DNA of 64,000 nucleotides. It comes from Symbiodinium kawagutii. Taxonomy: Eukaryota; Sar; Dinophyceae; Suessiales; Symbiodiniaceae. This document shows positions 25,198 through 39,500 of the stretch, in pieces; within the stretch, counting starts at the first letter, position 1; each line of letters starts with the position of its first letter. The notes beneath the pieces were generated by a model, which searched no databases, was not told the DNA's origin, and worked only from the letters and a program-made list of their open reading frames with translations. Both the position numbers and the translations under genes were made by a program. The stretch lies in the NCBI GenBank assembly GCA_009767595.1, contig VSDK01027300.1, positions 318,335-382,334 on the forward strand. Direction: 5' to 3'.

Positions 25198-28100
25198 AGC
25201 TATTGTCAATCTCATTTTCTTTGATATGGTCATCTCTCAGCAACAGACGTTATGCTTGTATAATAGCCATTGTAAACCAATGGGGTGACCATCCCCTATC
25301 GATTGCTAATGTGACAAATGTGCATGAAGGTTGACCACAGGGTGTGCCCAACTCGTGTTTGCGCCTTGATTTATGTCGATGAAACTATCCGCACCAAGAC
25401 TGCACTAATATGGACCTGCAACTTGCGAGAATACGTGTGCTGGGCAGATACTTTCTGGCAGTTACTAAGGCCATTGTGCATGCTGGGCCCACTCGATGGT
25501 TGTTTGATTCAAGCCCACGTGGATGCGCGTCGACAGTGACTGTTTGATCACCATCCATCTATCAGTTCCCAGCGCTGCACATCCAGTCGCATTATGCATG
25601 GGCTGCGAGACTACTGCCTGGTGCTTGGGAGTGGTTGGGAGTCCTTTGTCCAACATCGGAGCCCGACCTGAGCTTTTGACCTATCGTTGTGGTACCCATC
25701 GCACCCAGTACAATCATGACAGTGGTTGGCATCCAATTATGGTATGAGTAAAAAACCTTGAGACCATAGCAAGGGACCAACCATGTTAAATACACCCCAG
25801 TATTGTTTGTGATTCCACATACCCCCGTCACTATTGAGCATTCACCAAGTGGTAACTAGTCACCAGCCATCGTGCAGCCTCAATACCGGTTGCGATTCCT
25901 TATGATCAAGAAAAAAAATCAATCATGAATCCGGAAGCGTTAACTGGCTTATGAGTCATTATCTTTTTATTTGCTTGGTCATGATTGACTATATGATCTA
26001 TTTAACTGGTCATGATTCATCAATAACCCTTTGCTGATTCATTTCAAACTAACCATCAGCTTACGACTGCAGTATCACCATTCGCTCATCCCAAACTAGG
26101 CATCAACCTATGACTCAATAACCCGGCCAATTATTAGTTATTAATGACCATGGCCAATTCTAATTATCCAATAATGCCATGATTATATATGATTAACTAA
26201 TTAACCATTATATAGTATATAACAATGGATAGCAACCATGAAAAAACAACCAAGAACCTTATACAGCTTAAAGGTTTATGACCATTATTCAACCTATACA
26301 ACATTATATCCATTAGCCACGGATGATATATCAACATGCATCGGGTTTATTATCCATCAAAAGATAATATAGATAAACCATGGTTAACCTATAAACATCT
26401 ATAAACCATTCAATCCAGCCTAAACCTTACTGGGGTTTATTAGCCATGGAGAACCACCGTAAAGCTCACAACCCCTCCACCGGGCTAAGCTCCCAACGAT
26501 GCGCCGGGCCGGGCGCGCCACGGCAGGTGGCCGGGCACCCAACTTGCTGTGTCCCAGCACCGAGGAAGAGGCGTGGTTCGTTCGTTGGTGCCTGGCGTGA
26601 GACGTCGCTTTCGCACGCACGCAGAAATGGTATATAACCTGGATGGCTTATACCCACGAATTCTTAGGTTTTTGTTGTGTTTTTGGGATATGATTGATTG
26701 ACCATATAACCACTAAAAATGCATATTTTTGGCAAGGGATCGACCATAAGCCACCAAGTAACGACTAGTGACTGATGATTAAGCAATGATTGATCAATGA
26801 TTCATTGACTAATGATAAACCAATGATTAACTAGTGGTAGTTAAGTAATTTGTGAGTGGCAAAAATGCTTGGTCGGTTGATTGATCCAATGAGTTGAGGG
26901 TGATTTCAAGACAACCAATTGGTTCAAGTGAATCTATTGGTTGGTTGTTTCGATATTGCGAAGGATTTTAGCTTGGGATTTACTTGATGTGTTCTTTTTT
27001 TTCTGGGTAAGCATTCTTCCTCAGGCTGCTAGCTGTTTCAGTTATCAGGTTCTCGGTTTCATTCTCGCTGCGCGTTCTTGCTGACCTAGCCTTTTGACGA
27101 GAACACTGATGAGTCAAAGATAGCCAAGGCAATTCTAGCATTGAAGAAGATTTATCCAGAAATGGTGTACCCCCAGAACTGGTGGTTTCCCTATAACTTT
27201 CTGGCAGAAGTGGCTTCAGGACTCGGGTTGTCATCATTCAGATATATGGCTGGAGCTTTTGCACAATTTGTTATCCTGGAACCCTTCGGTGCTAAGACCA
27301 GTCCTTCTTTGCAGCATGCGGGGGGAGGGCTGACGGACTTAAGAGCGCGTGGTGGTTTCCCTATTGATAATGGATGTTATTGGATTGTTAGTAGGTACTT
27401 GTACCACCATTTATGGACAACTCCAGGACCCAATACGTCCAACAACTCAGTCCTTTGTTCATCACTGGACTGGGGACCCACTGCAGGAAATTTGAAATAT
27501 CTCAATATCCTGCGATCCAAGATGATGGGCTTGAACCAGAGGGTCACAATAGAATAGAATTCCCTTTGATTGGTCTCCTCAGGAATGCTCGGCATTTGCG
27601 CGGGCCCCAAGTTGTAGGTGATAGGGACGCACGCGATAGGAAGGGGATCTCTCCCTCCATTAAGTGTTGGGACTTGTTGGCTTCTGGATCAATCTTAACC
27701 ATCAGAATCATAATCATAAGTAAACCATCATTGACCACCGGTTGGTTCACCATTATCAACCATCGTCCACCATTGCCGGCCCTCGTTTCACTGCTTCACC
27801 GTCTCGTAGTGCCTCCTAAGCGCCAGATGGAAGCGATGGTTCCATCTCCGGGAAAGAGGAGGCACTCACCAGCTGGTGGTGGGTCATGCGCGCGCGTTTC
27901 CATGGTGCTTCCTGAATGGTTGTGCTGAGCAGCTGCAGGTGGCCACTAGCTGCCAGTACTGAGCGTGCTGATTGAGAAGCAGTATCAGTAGGTTACAAGA
28001 TATTCACCAGTCACAAGTAGTGATTTGATGAATGTGATTTTGATTTTGTTTATGACTTGTTCGAATTCTATTATAGCTTCTCAATCAGGTTCTTAACTGG

Positions 28101-29681
28101 TTAATGGTTTCAGATATGTGTTCTGTTCAACCATTCCAGAGGATATCTGGGGATGATTTTTGACTTTATTTGACATGTATGTGTTTTTGTATGGGACAAC
28201 CAACCGCCAGCCAGGCAACTAATTGATTACGAACCATAGCGAAGTGATTCTTCATATGGAGCATGGCCTGGACCGGCTATGGAAACTGGTTGATTGGTAG
28301 AGCAATGTGCTCTGACTGGGGTAGTTCGATCTACAGCAGTGGTTGATGACGGTGAAATGATTGTTACATGATGGTCAACTGATGGTAAAATGATGGTTGA
28401 AGATGGTTCATAGCGGTAAGTAATGGTTGATTGTGGTATACAAAGGGGGGGTGATAGTGGTTAAGAGAAGCATGAACTTGTGTGGCTAGAAACAGTCGAT
28501 ACGTAATGGTTAGTATTAGTTGCCCCTCTGGAAACTGATGCAGTCCCTCCCAGATGGGCATTGCAAGATCAGCTTGGGATATCCTCTTCGAAAGTTCCAT
28601 GTTCTTTGTCAGTAAATTGGTGCCAACATTCCTAGATTATTTCACCAAAAATGAGCAGACACTGGAAAACCAACTATGAACATTTGGACGTGCAAACAAA
28701 CCGCATTAAGAGAGCACCAAGCAACATCAGCGGACTTGATTAGTACGACTTGTTTGGCCCCAGACATCCATTGCTTGGAAGCGGAATGCTGGGATAGAAC
28801 TAATTCATGCTTATTAATGCAAACATGAGGTACATGTGTTTATATCATGAAGTGTACATATAATACAGATATGATATGCGCATATATACATTTAGATTTA
28901 TATGTGTTTATTATTGTAATTTATTTATGTATGATCCTGATAACGTGATCCTGACACGGTGCAAACTAGTTAGCCAAGAAGCACTGTGACTTGATGACCG
29001 TGCGCCGCAGCCTTTATCTCTTGTAGCCTGTCCTTTTAGCGTTAGACTCGCGGCGCGCCAAAGCGCGTGGCCTTTTGGTGATTGCAATGGCTTCCACCCT
29101 GATTTTGCAATTGTGCTGTTTCTGGGCCATCAGGGGGTGTCCCAAGGGGGAAGCGGATGGAGATCCTTGAAGATCTAGTGAAGTGGATGATTTGTAGCAG
29201 ATATGGGCGCACAAAAGTTAGTTCCTGCTAACCATCCAATAATGGCCTTTACCAATAGGGAACCACCACTTCCGGGTGGTACAACATTTGTGGACAATCC
29301 CATGTTCCTGGAGATTGCATGGACTTTGTGCTTTTACACCAACTTACAACTGGTGAGCGCTACTCGGTCCGCGATTGCCCAGCAATGGTTCCCCTAAGTT
29401 TATGGACCGCTTTCCAACATTCAACCACCAAACTGATTTCCAGTGGTGGTGGTGGTGGCTCTCCCAATGTTAGAACAGCCAGGAGTATCTCTTACTGCAA
29501 ATCTCAATCGCCCCATGGCCTTGACGTTGTTAAGGCCTTGTCAAGCCATTGTTGTTGGGTATTTTCTCCACAAGTAGCCACTACTGACCATCCTTAGATG
29601 GCCATGGTTTATAACAAATCAAAACGATTGACAACCAATGTTATGTAATCAGCCGTCAATGAAGCGTCAACGAACATTAGT

Positions 29682-29792
29682 TTGGTTTGTGGTTTCGAAG
29701 ATGTTTTTATCTTCCAAAATATATTACCATATATTTGGTTGGTTGACAAACATATTTTTCATATGGGTGGTTCAGCCACCAGTTAGTTTTTG
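29682..29792. mobile_element. MITE-like element, family 3 (diverged)
   Basis: TTGGTTTGTGGTTTCGAAGA at the left and GGGTGGTTCAGCCACCAG at the right, with the shared GGTTGGTTGACAAA core. Confidence 0.5.
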
Positions 29793-30162
29793 TTTGTTGA
29801 CAGGTTGACCAATTATTTTGAGCAATAAACCATCCACTTTTTTGGGGCTCCCGATAATAAGAAACCACCATATCAGTTTTATAACTTATATAACCATTAC
29901 ATTTTTCCATTAACCATTAGCCAATGAACCATTAACCATCTATGAATCATCAATCAACCATCAACCACCGAATTTACCACTAACCATTAGCACTTGAAAT
30001 CTGTGTGGATGCCCAGGTTTGAGCTGCTTCATTTGGACTTCAGACAGTTCCTGCAACGACCAGGCACAGGCCGGCAGCAGCTTCCGCGGTCGCAGGTGGG
30101 GGTTCCCCTAGTTCCAAGGTGGGGCCCCTAGTTACAAACTGGTTGAATAAGCCATTCAACTA

Positions 30163-30277
30163 CATATGGCTATGGGTCAATATTAACCAGCAATATTAAG
30201 CAACAATTTCATAGGGAAAACGTGCTGGTTAATGATGGGACCCAGGGGGACTAAGGGTTTTGACCCATAGCCATATC
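30163..30277. mobile_element. MITE-like element, family 2 (inverted)
   Basis: ATATGGCTATGGGTCAATAT at the left and GGTTTTGACCCATAGCCATA at the right, about 115 bp. Confidence 0.7.
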
Positions 30278-31229
30278 TACCATAACTTGTAGTTACCCCA
30301 GCTATAAAATGTTATAAACCAAGTTAGCTAACTAGGGGGCCCCGCCAGAAGCTGGTAAGCCTTACATAGCCTTGTGGAGAATGTCCAGCCATTGAGGTGG
30401 TTCCTTCAGTTGTTGTTTTGGGACGGTCATCCACTTGTTAAGCTGGTTTAAACATGTTTAAACTACCTCTTTGAAGGCCATTGAAGTATACCTTGACCCT
30501 CAAGTAGCCCGGCTTCAGGTTGAATGTCCGAGGATCATGGGTGAATGTCCGAGGATCATGGGTACTGAGTTGAACAAGAAAATGAAGGTAGCTGAGGGTC
30601 AAGGGAGTTATGAGTACCATGACTGGTAGCTACCCCGGCTACAACAAACGCGATTTTTGGGGCTCCACCTTGCACGTGCTACCAAGCTTGGGTCTTGAAT
30701 GCGTTTTATAGCACTTTGGAAAGAAACCTTAACTTCGAACACCTCAGAACGTGTAGCTTCTCGTTCTTCATGTCAGGTTCTGGGAATTCTGGCAGTGATT
30801 TGTCTCCATTCCCCAGCAACAGACCCGATCATGTTGTTTGTCTCGCCTGATCGAAGCCTGGTGCCTCATTGGAAAATAAAGTAATTACTCAATATCTTCC
30901 CATCAAGCCACTGAACTGCTGAAACGAAGTTGGTCCAATGCATAGCCAAAGGATAGCCATTGGACAACCATTGGATAACCATTGGTCCCATATCCACTGA
31001 ACTGCTTAATCAATGGAAGATACATTGGATAACCATTGGTGACCATTGGTCCCATATCCACAACCATTGGATGACCATTGGTTACCGGATAACCCGGGAT
31101 CAGCCACAGAACTCGCTCGCTTAGCCGCCGCTCCAAAGATCGCACCAGGACTGTGAAGATGCGCAGTTGCTGCAGCGGAAGCATCGTTTCAAGGAGCTCC
31201 CATGGGTTGACCTGTTGCCGTTGAGGTTT

Positions 31230-31330
31230 GTTCACTTTGACCAGCAAGGAACATGACTTGGGTGGATTATCCAGTTTAATCAGTTCAGTATGGTTGAACC
31301 AGTTCGATTAAGGATCCCTGTGCTTTCAGT
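31230..31330 (+). repeat. Dispersed repeat, copy 2
   Basis: Second copy of the GTTCACTTTGACCAGCAAG repeat, with about a dozen substitutions relative to 24.13 kb. Confidence 0.65.
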
Positions 31331-33482
31331 TGCCATGAAATAGTCGGTAACCATCTGGTTTCTACCATAGTTGTTTGGGGTTGGTTGTGTAATATAATGG
31401 AAACTGGAAGCGCAGGGTATCCTTGATCATCATTGTAACGGTCATTCAGCATTCACCACCATTTAAGCATCATCATGAGCCCTTCTTAACCACAGTTGTC
31501 AAGGTAACTGGCAGGGTAGGGCAAGTATGTACTAGTATGCACCATGACCACCATGACCACCATGACCACCATCACCACCATCATCGCTATACATTTCCCT
31601 GAGCCGTGTCATTTTGGGGTGCCATCCATTGCCATATTCAAATAGTGCCATGTACGTTGACGATGATATGATAATCATTCATGATACATCATTGTTGAGT
31701 GGTCGTTAAGCAGCATCATTTTCATTATACACTCATCAATCATCATTCATCAACAGGCATTTATCATCATCGAAAGTCATTCACAGCATTATCACTAGGA
31801 CAGCCTGCTGGTTTTGTGAAGGGTGGCCGTGGATGTCGATGTTGGTTGGTCATGGTCAACAATTGGATCGATGATAAATAGTTGATCATGGTGAATCATG
31901 ATTTTGGTTAATCGTGGCTAATTGTTCATGGCCAATCATGACCTGACACCGACAAAAACAAACAATTGCTTACTTCTGGGTTCATCCCAGTGAATTCGCT
32001 TATACCTTATGACCCTGCTCCTAAGAGCAACCTGACAAGCAGCATCACAAGCTATTTCACCATCTAGGATGACCCTGACATGAAACACAATACGCAGCTC
32101 GCAAGCAATGGTTGATTTTGTATTGTAAGTGTTTGTTGATCCACTGCCAACATACTCTGGGGTCATATGTTAATGGTGGGTTTTCCACTTCCAGGTTAGT
32201 TCACATGAGTGTGTATCTCCCTGCGATATCTTTGGTTGACAGCATGCTGCCTCAAGGACGGGGTCATGAAGACAGAGAGAAATGACCCTCAAGGAGAGAG
32301 CGAGAGCGGCGCTGGGAAGTCTGACCCAGCGATGAAAGTTGGATGTTGGTTGATGATTAGCAGCGGTGAAGTGATGGTCGATAAGGGCGAACGATTATAT
32401 CAAACGTGGTCAATAACAGAACTATATATAACCACCAGAACAATTGGATGTGCTACCGTGTTACATGGGGCTATCACATACAAGTTCTGTATGCAAAAGG
32501 GATCATGAATCAAGACCTTCCTGTTGCCCATTACCGCTCTCTAACACTAACTTCGTGGAGAGCCAAAAATGAAAGACCATTGACCTGCTCTCCGCTTGAA
32601 GATTTCATCCTGTCTCAGCGTCAGTTCAACAAAAAACCGAGCTATGTTTGAAGCCACTCCAAGTAAAGGTTACATTGAGTCATTGAGGACCAGATGTTTC
32701 AAGCATGGCTCACTTCGCACTGATGTTCCCACTGATGCTTCCCCTGATCTTACGATGCTTTTCTTCTCACATCCACCGCAACGCCAATCCAACAAGGCTC
32801 ACCCAACTAGTCAAGGACAAGCCGACAAGAAACAAGATCAACCCCGTGCATTTCTGATGGTGATTGATTTATAATGAATTCTGAACGACACAGGTTGATT
32901 ATAGTTAATTTGTTTGATTTCATCATTTGTTGCTTCATGATATAGTATTGTCTTCATACTGCTTAACAAAAGAACTGGCTTGATGATCATCGACGGTCAA
33001 TGATTGCGTATCCACCACAATGGCTTGGAACCACATGGCTCCCTCGTGGTTCCTGATCAGTCCGTGGGTTGCAGTAGCTAGGGTGGTCGTTCTTGGTCAG
33101 GTGTTCATGATTAGTGGTCCCTCGTGGCCTCGGAGGTGGTGTCAACATGGGAAGGGGGATTCAGGTCCCCTGGCAGCCACCCATGATCATCCCTCAGGAG
33201 GACCATCGACATTCACTGCCGCCATTCGGAAGCATCAAGGGGTCAACAATCCCATCAACCATCATGAACTGTTCTCCGTTTGATCCTGCTCCACATTCCC
33301 ATGAACCAGCTGATTCATCACCATAAACCATCAATAAACGATAGCAGTCATCAATAAACATCACTAGATATCACTCAGCATCATGAACCCAACATGAACC
33401 GACCATTCACCAACCATTCACCAACCAAAAACCAACCATTCACCAACCATAGCTGCAACTACAACTGAAACCGCCTCGCCAG

Positions 33483-33550
33483 GACTCCATGTCTTGGACG
33501 GTAAGTCCGTGTATCTCTTGATGCCCGATCGCTTTGGACGCGAGGGCGGC
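33483..33550 (+). CDS. Amylase-like gene exon 1 of those found (beta-1, MPDRF)
   Basis: The acceptor CCAG|GACTC opens a segment reading ...LDGKSVYLLMPDRFGREGG, followed by a good GT donor (GTGAGC). KSVYLLMPDRF is the first beta-strand signature of GH13 amylases (compare the IYFLLTDRF type in fungal enzymes). The exon starts in phase 1, so earlier coding exons exist upstream but were not identified. It ends in phase 0, matching the next exon. A second GTGAGT donor 22 bases downstream is an alternative end. In-frame sequence past the donor runs on but is not amylase-like. Confidence 0.75.
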
Positions 33551-36500
33551 GTGAGCGCTGCTCCTGGACGACGTGAGTGCTGTGCGGGTTGGGGGGTCAG
33601 ATTCGTCACGGGTCCGGTGGTAGTCGCTGGGTCATCAATGACGGGGTCATGTGATGGTTGATATGACTTGGTGGACATGTCTGGTTGATGGTTGATAGAT
33701 GTTGATATCAATTCACAGTACATTGGCTTTTTTTTTCAGAAGACTTGGAAAGTATATATGAAATGATTAGTTTGAAGACTTGGAAAAACTTGGAAAGTTT
33801 TTTTTCAGAAGACTTGGTGATAAGTTTGATTGGAAAACCAGAGCAGTTTCCAACATCCAACTGGTGACTGGTGATTGTAGATCGCTGGGATTCTACTCTG
33901 CAGCCTTGATGAGATCCACGAAATCCTCCGTAAGCACATCCGGAGAGACCGGTTGAACACAAGCGACGGACCACAGGTGTAACTTACCACCAGGGTTTTG
34001 ACAACCCTAGGTGTACACACCGCTGGTGAAAACGTGTCGTTTTCTGTAGTGAAGGGAATGAATAAATCAGTTGGTGTGCCAGAGATTAGCCAGGCAAGTA
34101 CATAATGGACAACACCGTTATCCCAGTCTCTATAGATTGCGTCCGTGGCATGGCCCACTGCCGAGGTTGATGGGTGGTGAGCAGTTTCTAGTGGATTCAT
34201 GTGGATTCTAGTGGTTGATCAGCTGGAAGCTGGCTTAGATCATGTTCGATCTACTTGGGGCCTGGCTTCAGTTTTAGGGCCATTGCATGTCGCCGATGAT
34301 GGCAAGCCCGTTGGGCAAGGCCTGAAGCTGCTGGCGCCCCCCGTGGCATCCAGCTGTCCGATGCCATCTCGCCCAGGGAGACACCAGCAGCTGCGAGGGA
34401 AATAAGTGGTGCAATGGAACTCTGCAAGGCGGGGAGCTGGATCCAGAGATGTCCTGGTGTGGTGGTTTCTCAAAATACAGGTACCCCAGAAATGGTTCGT
34501 TCCTTATGGTTTATTAACTATTAATTACCATAAATGATTAAAAAAACAAATGATTTGGGGAGTCCCCTAGTTGGAGAAACACCTGTATGAACCATTGAAT
34601 TCACCAGCATCGACGATTATTAATGGTTCATATACCAGGGAATCCCTAATTATAGTTGATGTGGCACTGGTGGTTGATGCCAGTAGCTGGTATATGAACC
34701 ATGTGTGAACAATCATTATTAATGTACTTCGCAAACACTATTCTTAACCATTGCCAGCCAGTGTTAGCCACTGCTATTAGCCATCTCTAGCAGTGCTTGT
34801 CCCTGGCAATCCGCTGGCCCCGGGTTTGCACAGGAAAGAGCTCACTGGGATGCACCATAAGTAGTAGTTACTGATGGTGTGGAATGGCTAAAGTTGGTAG
34901 TAAAGATTGATTTACAAAGGGTAAGAATAGTGGTTAATCAGTAATGTTGATAATGGTTCATCAACGGTAGTTGCAATGGTTAAATATGATAATTAATGTT
35001 GAATAATGGGGTTAACAAGATACCACTGATTAAGATGCTTTAGATTTCTTAATCAGTAGGTCTTTATAGTCAATATATAGTGGTTCATAATAGTGGTAGT
35101 GACAACAGTGGTTGATAAGAATGACTAGTAAGATTTTTTGCCACTGATTATAATCGCGCAAAAAAATGACAAAAATTGGCTAATATAGGCATCCTTAACA
35201 ATACTTAAAATGATTTCAGATTCCCTATCATTACCCATATCGATCCGCAAACTCTTCTAGAGATAAACTTGACACAATGCTAACAGATAAACAAGACACC
35301 TTTCAGATTTCCATTGCTGATACCAGTTGCTCGGGGAGAAACGGTAGTTGTTGCCAGTGATTCCCTGATGGGCGCGGTGTCCACAGCTTGTCGTGAGTCG
35401 TCCTTGTTGCTGGGTCTCCCGAGCACGGCAATTCCAGGTGTCGTCAAACATCGCAGGGGCGTGTTTCAGCCACGCCATAGCGTCATAGCCGTGCGGAATA
35501 TTCGGGACCCCAGGAATAGACTGATGGGATTGTGCCTAGACCCTGCTGGTCTGGTGAAATGGTAGCTGCTGGTGTGTCGATTTCTGTCGCGGCCGGGCGA
35601 CGATTTTTGTACCTTAGCCATTAATCATGTCCATTTCTCATTGATAACCATCGTTACCCACGGCTAACCTAGCATGTTAAGAATCCTTCTCCGGATAGCG
35701 AGGCACAAAATGGCGATCAGCAAGAGGCCGTGACCCTTTTTCAGGGTGAACGAACTATAGGACACCAAACGCTTCTGTAGCCAACAGGTCCAACATGGTG
35801 AAAAGCATTGGTACTGTAGGATGCAATCTTTGCAGGTGGTGTTTGTTTTCTAAAAACCATCGAAGATACGATACATTCAGATAACATTCTTTTTTTTACA
35901 GGTCAAGCAAGGCCTAACCATGTCTGAGCTGCAACCAATGTGGTGATTTTGCAGATTAGTTCTCTCAGTACTTCTTCAAGCCTGACCTCCCTGCGCAGCT
36001 GGGACGCGCAGGCATCACCGATCATCTAGACTACATCCAAGGCCGGCACATCTTGATGGACAGCTGTGCTGTGCTGGCAAGCACATGTTTGTGAGTACAG
36101 AAAGACTTCCTTGGACTAAGCTTCATCCTGATTCCTAGTTCAGTTGAATGTGAGGATCAATATCTATGGCAACTCATGGGATTCATAGTGAACTAATATA
36201 GTGATTAACTATGAAACCATTTGCTTGGTCATTTATATTGCGCAATTTTCATCGTTGGCTGATCGACGAACTGTTTTGCGATTTGTTTTAGCCACCAAGC
36301 AGCTATAGTGGACCAAACTATGTAGAGTTAATATCCATAGGAACCGAAAGACATATGGGTAAAAAATCAACATCAGCGATAATGGGCAACACCTCAACAC
36401 CGGCTGACGACTGGCCAATGCTGTAGAGCTCAACGTGACTCCAGAGACATTGGGCGTATCAGTCGATGATAATAGTTACATGACCCGCAAGGACGTCGCT

Positions 36501-39500
36501 AATCAGTGTGAGATTTGCTCGCTTGGTGCTCGTGCTACTGATATTTCGTTGCAGAATGTAAATATCCAGGATTGACTTGCTAGGACTCTGCACCCAACAG
36601 CAGTTAGCACAACGTCCAGGCTTCGACTGATGTATTCATAGGGACCAGGGTTGACGCTCCAATTTGTTGGTTCCACGACGTCCATGTCTTGCTTTGCTGA
36701 AGAACTGGCAGTTTGGAAGGGCATGAATCATGAAGCGAGCAATTGTCCATCGTTACATTTGGAATAGGTCGCCAACCCCAACCAACAATGGTAGAAAGCT
36801 GCTGGTTACCTATAGTGGTAACTGGAAACATAGGGCCTTATTTTTATTTTTATTCATTCTTCCTCTTAAACATCAATAGAAAATAGTCTTTTGCACTTGC
36901 CTGGTAGGAATTATAAGGACCTCTACCGTGTATCGCTCTTGGTGGTGTATGGTGAACCATCACCAAACCTATTTGCATGATAGCGGTTATAGTATCCGTC
37001 ACCAAACTATTTGCATGATAGCGGTTATAGTAACCATTATAGTAACCATTAAAGTAACCATTAGAGTGACCGTTAAAGTGACCGTTACAAGCAAATTCAG
37101 CGGCGGTAACCATGGTGGTTGGTTGGATATGCAATTCCAGTCAATGGCCTTGTCTCATGCCGTGATACTGGGTCCAAGTGCGGCTAGTTGACAAAAACGC
37201 TCTATGGTTAGGACAGAAGGTTTCCCCTATGTTGGTTCATGGTAAGGATTGCAAGACATCATGGTGTTTCCCATGCGTTTGCCATGTGCTTGCCACGGCA
37301 GGAATGGGCTTTGACTGTATTTGGGTGACGCCAGTGGTTCACAACTTGCACCTTGACAAGCTGGAGACCATTTTGAGAGACTTTCATGTTGTTGTCAGTG
37401 ATCTCAGCTTGCTTTGTTGGTGTTTGTTGTGAATAAACCGCTTTGTTAGTTACAAATGATGACTAAGAAGCCGCTGACTGCACCAGGGTAACTATACAAA
37501 TGAACCAACAACAATTATGTATAGAATAATAACCTTCAAATAAAGTTACAAATGTGTGTCGGTGATTATTATACTGAGCACCAGGGGTATGGGTCGAGCC
37601 ATTTAGCAATTCACATCCCCATAGTTTGACAAACAGTTGGGTCATGGTACAGCAAGGGCGAGCATTGACCCACAGCCGCATGGATGATTAAAACCTATTA
37701 TATAGCAATCATTTTTTGATATCGATAGATATTTATCTACTAGCAATAATATTTACAACCTTGTTTGATGATCATTTCAGTAAACTACTATTTGCGTAGC
37801 AAAAATATCCCAGAAGTATCAATCACTTCAACAAATCGATGGCTGTGGGTACCCGTCGTACGCATGGCTGTTCACATCGACCAGCCAAGCAGTTGGTATT
37901 GGTCTATGCATGGCAGCCCTGGATGGTGGGTCTTGACCAGCCATATGGGGGTTTAACAAGCCATGGGCACCCCCAAAAGCGATTGGTTTGTTACTATAAA
38001 TGGTTTAAACCAAAGGATCATTTGGGAGTATGCCTATCTTGAGAACCCCCCATATGATTAGTATCCTGAATGATCATGAGAATGAATCACTTGTCACTCA
38101 TATATGATTAGGATCGTCAACAATCCTTGAACGAAGAGCAGCACTTGCATGATTTGTATTCGGAAACATCTAATTAGTACTCGATTAGCATCAAAAACAA
38201 TGATCATACTTAGTTATTCGTGTCACTTATCAGTGCTTATAGATCATGATAGCACTCATTACTAGAACTTAGTAGATAGTGATAGCTCATATTAATAAAC
38301 TAATTAATTGAGCACATAAATAGCGACTAAATGAGATAGTGACCCAATTAACAGCGCGATAGTGCTAGTATCACTGCTTTGTATCATTATGTTCGTCACT
38401 TAAATGGTGGTTTCTCAAAATGGTGGCCCCAAAATGGATGGTTTATTCCTATAAATGACTAACAGTATTTTGGGAGGTACCCCCATGACTTGAGAAAACT
38501 CCAAATGATAGCGTTTCAAGTGAATTTCAGTGATTCACGATTCTTGCAATCAGAGTCAAGTGATTCGGCAGTGGGTCAAAACCCCATACCCCTGGTTCCC
38601 CATAGTTAATCATTGTTTCCCTAGTTTTGCTGGTCATCATCCACCATTATTGGTTGGTTAATATTGGCCCATAGCCATTCACTGAACCAAATTTGGTTGT
38701 CAATCAATGATAGCGACCCGAGGTATGGGCCTGATGGTGTGTCGGGCTACGGCTACCATGGATATTGGGCCAAGGCGGAAGGGAGGGCCTCCCGGGCTGG
38801 GTGAGCTTGGAACAGTGGTTGATGGTTGTGAGGTCGGAAGGTTGTGAACGGAATTTGCGCAAGGCTATGGGTCAAGCAGGTTGCGAGCTGGGGATGATTT
38901 AGGGGTACCCCTATGGCTTGAGAAACCACCACATAGGGAACCCCAGGAGGAAATTGAGAAACTTTGGGTCTAAGCCATTGCTTCACGATCCGCGCTGCTG
39001 AACCTGGGCGGAAAGGCAGCTGTAGCGATCGCTGGCACAACAACACCTACCCTTGGCGCGGCCTTAAGCTATCTATCTCCTCAAGCTGTTCATCCAAGAT
39101 CATTGGGTTTATTACTTGGATTTATTAATTGGGGTTACTTTATTAATATAGCTGTGTCTCTGAGTTGAAAACCTGTTGTCAACCACCATGACCAATTGAT
39201 ACTTGGGCTATGTTGGGCTTATCGCCGCCTATTTTTGATCGGGGCGGCAACCTGAACGGATGGGACCCTTTGATATTGGACAGCCCGAGATGGATTGATG
39301 ATGATGGATGGAACTGAATCAAGGCTGTCCGCTCTGTACTCTCAATGATGGGAGCTGAATATGATGGGCATAGAAACTCTAGTTGGGCATGGGGAAGAGC
39401 TACACTTGAAGATGGGAAAGGACTACAAGTTGTGGAGCCGGCTACGCTAACTTGGGGATGCTGGCAGGATTGGTTCCAGATCGAACCTTACTTTGGAACT

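Larger units (their letters stand above)
23637..33482. other. Repeat-rich stretch upstream of the amylase exons
   Basis: Must contain the missing 5' exons of the amylase-like gene if it starts in the window, but I could not identify them. It contains MITE copies, a pair of about 100-bp direct repeats (24.13 and 31.23 kb) and open GC-rich islands near 26.5, 27.2-27.9, 30.05, 31.15 and 32.3 kb without recognisable domains. Confidence 0.45.

Noticed and set aside
27141..27928. Overlapping plus-strand ORFs as a gene
   Set aside because: Three frames are open at once over the same stretch, and none shows a recognisable domain.
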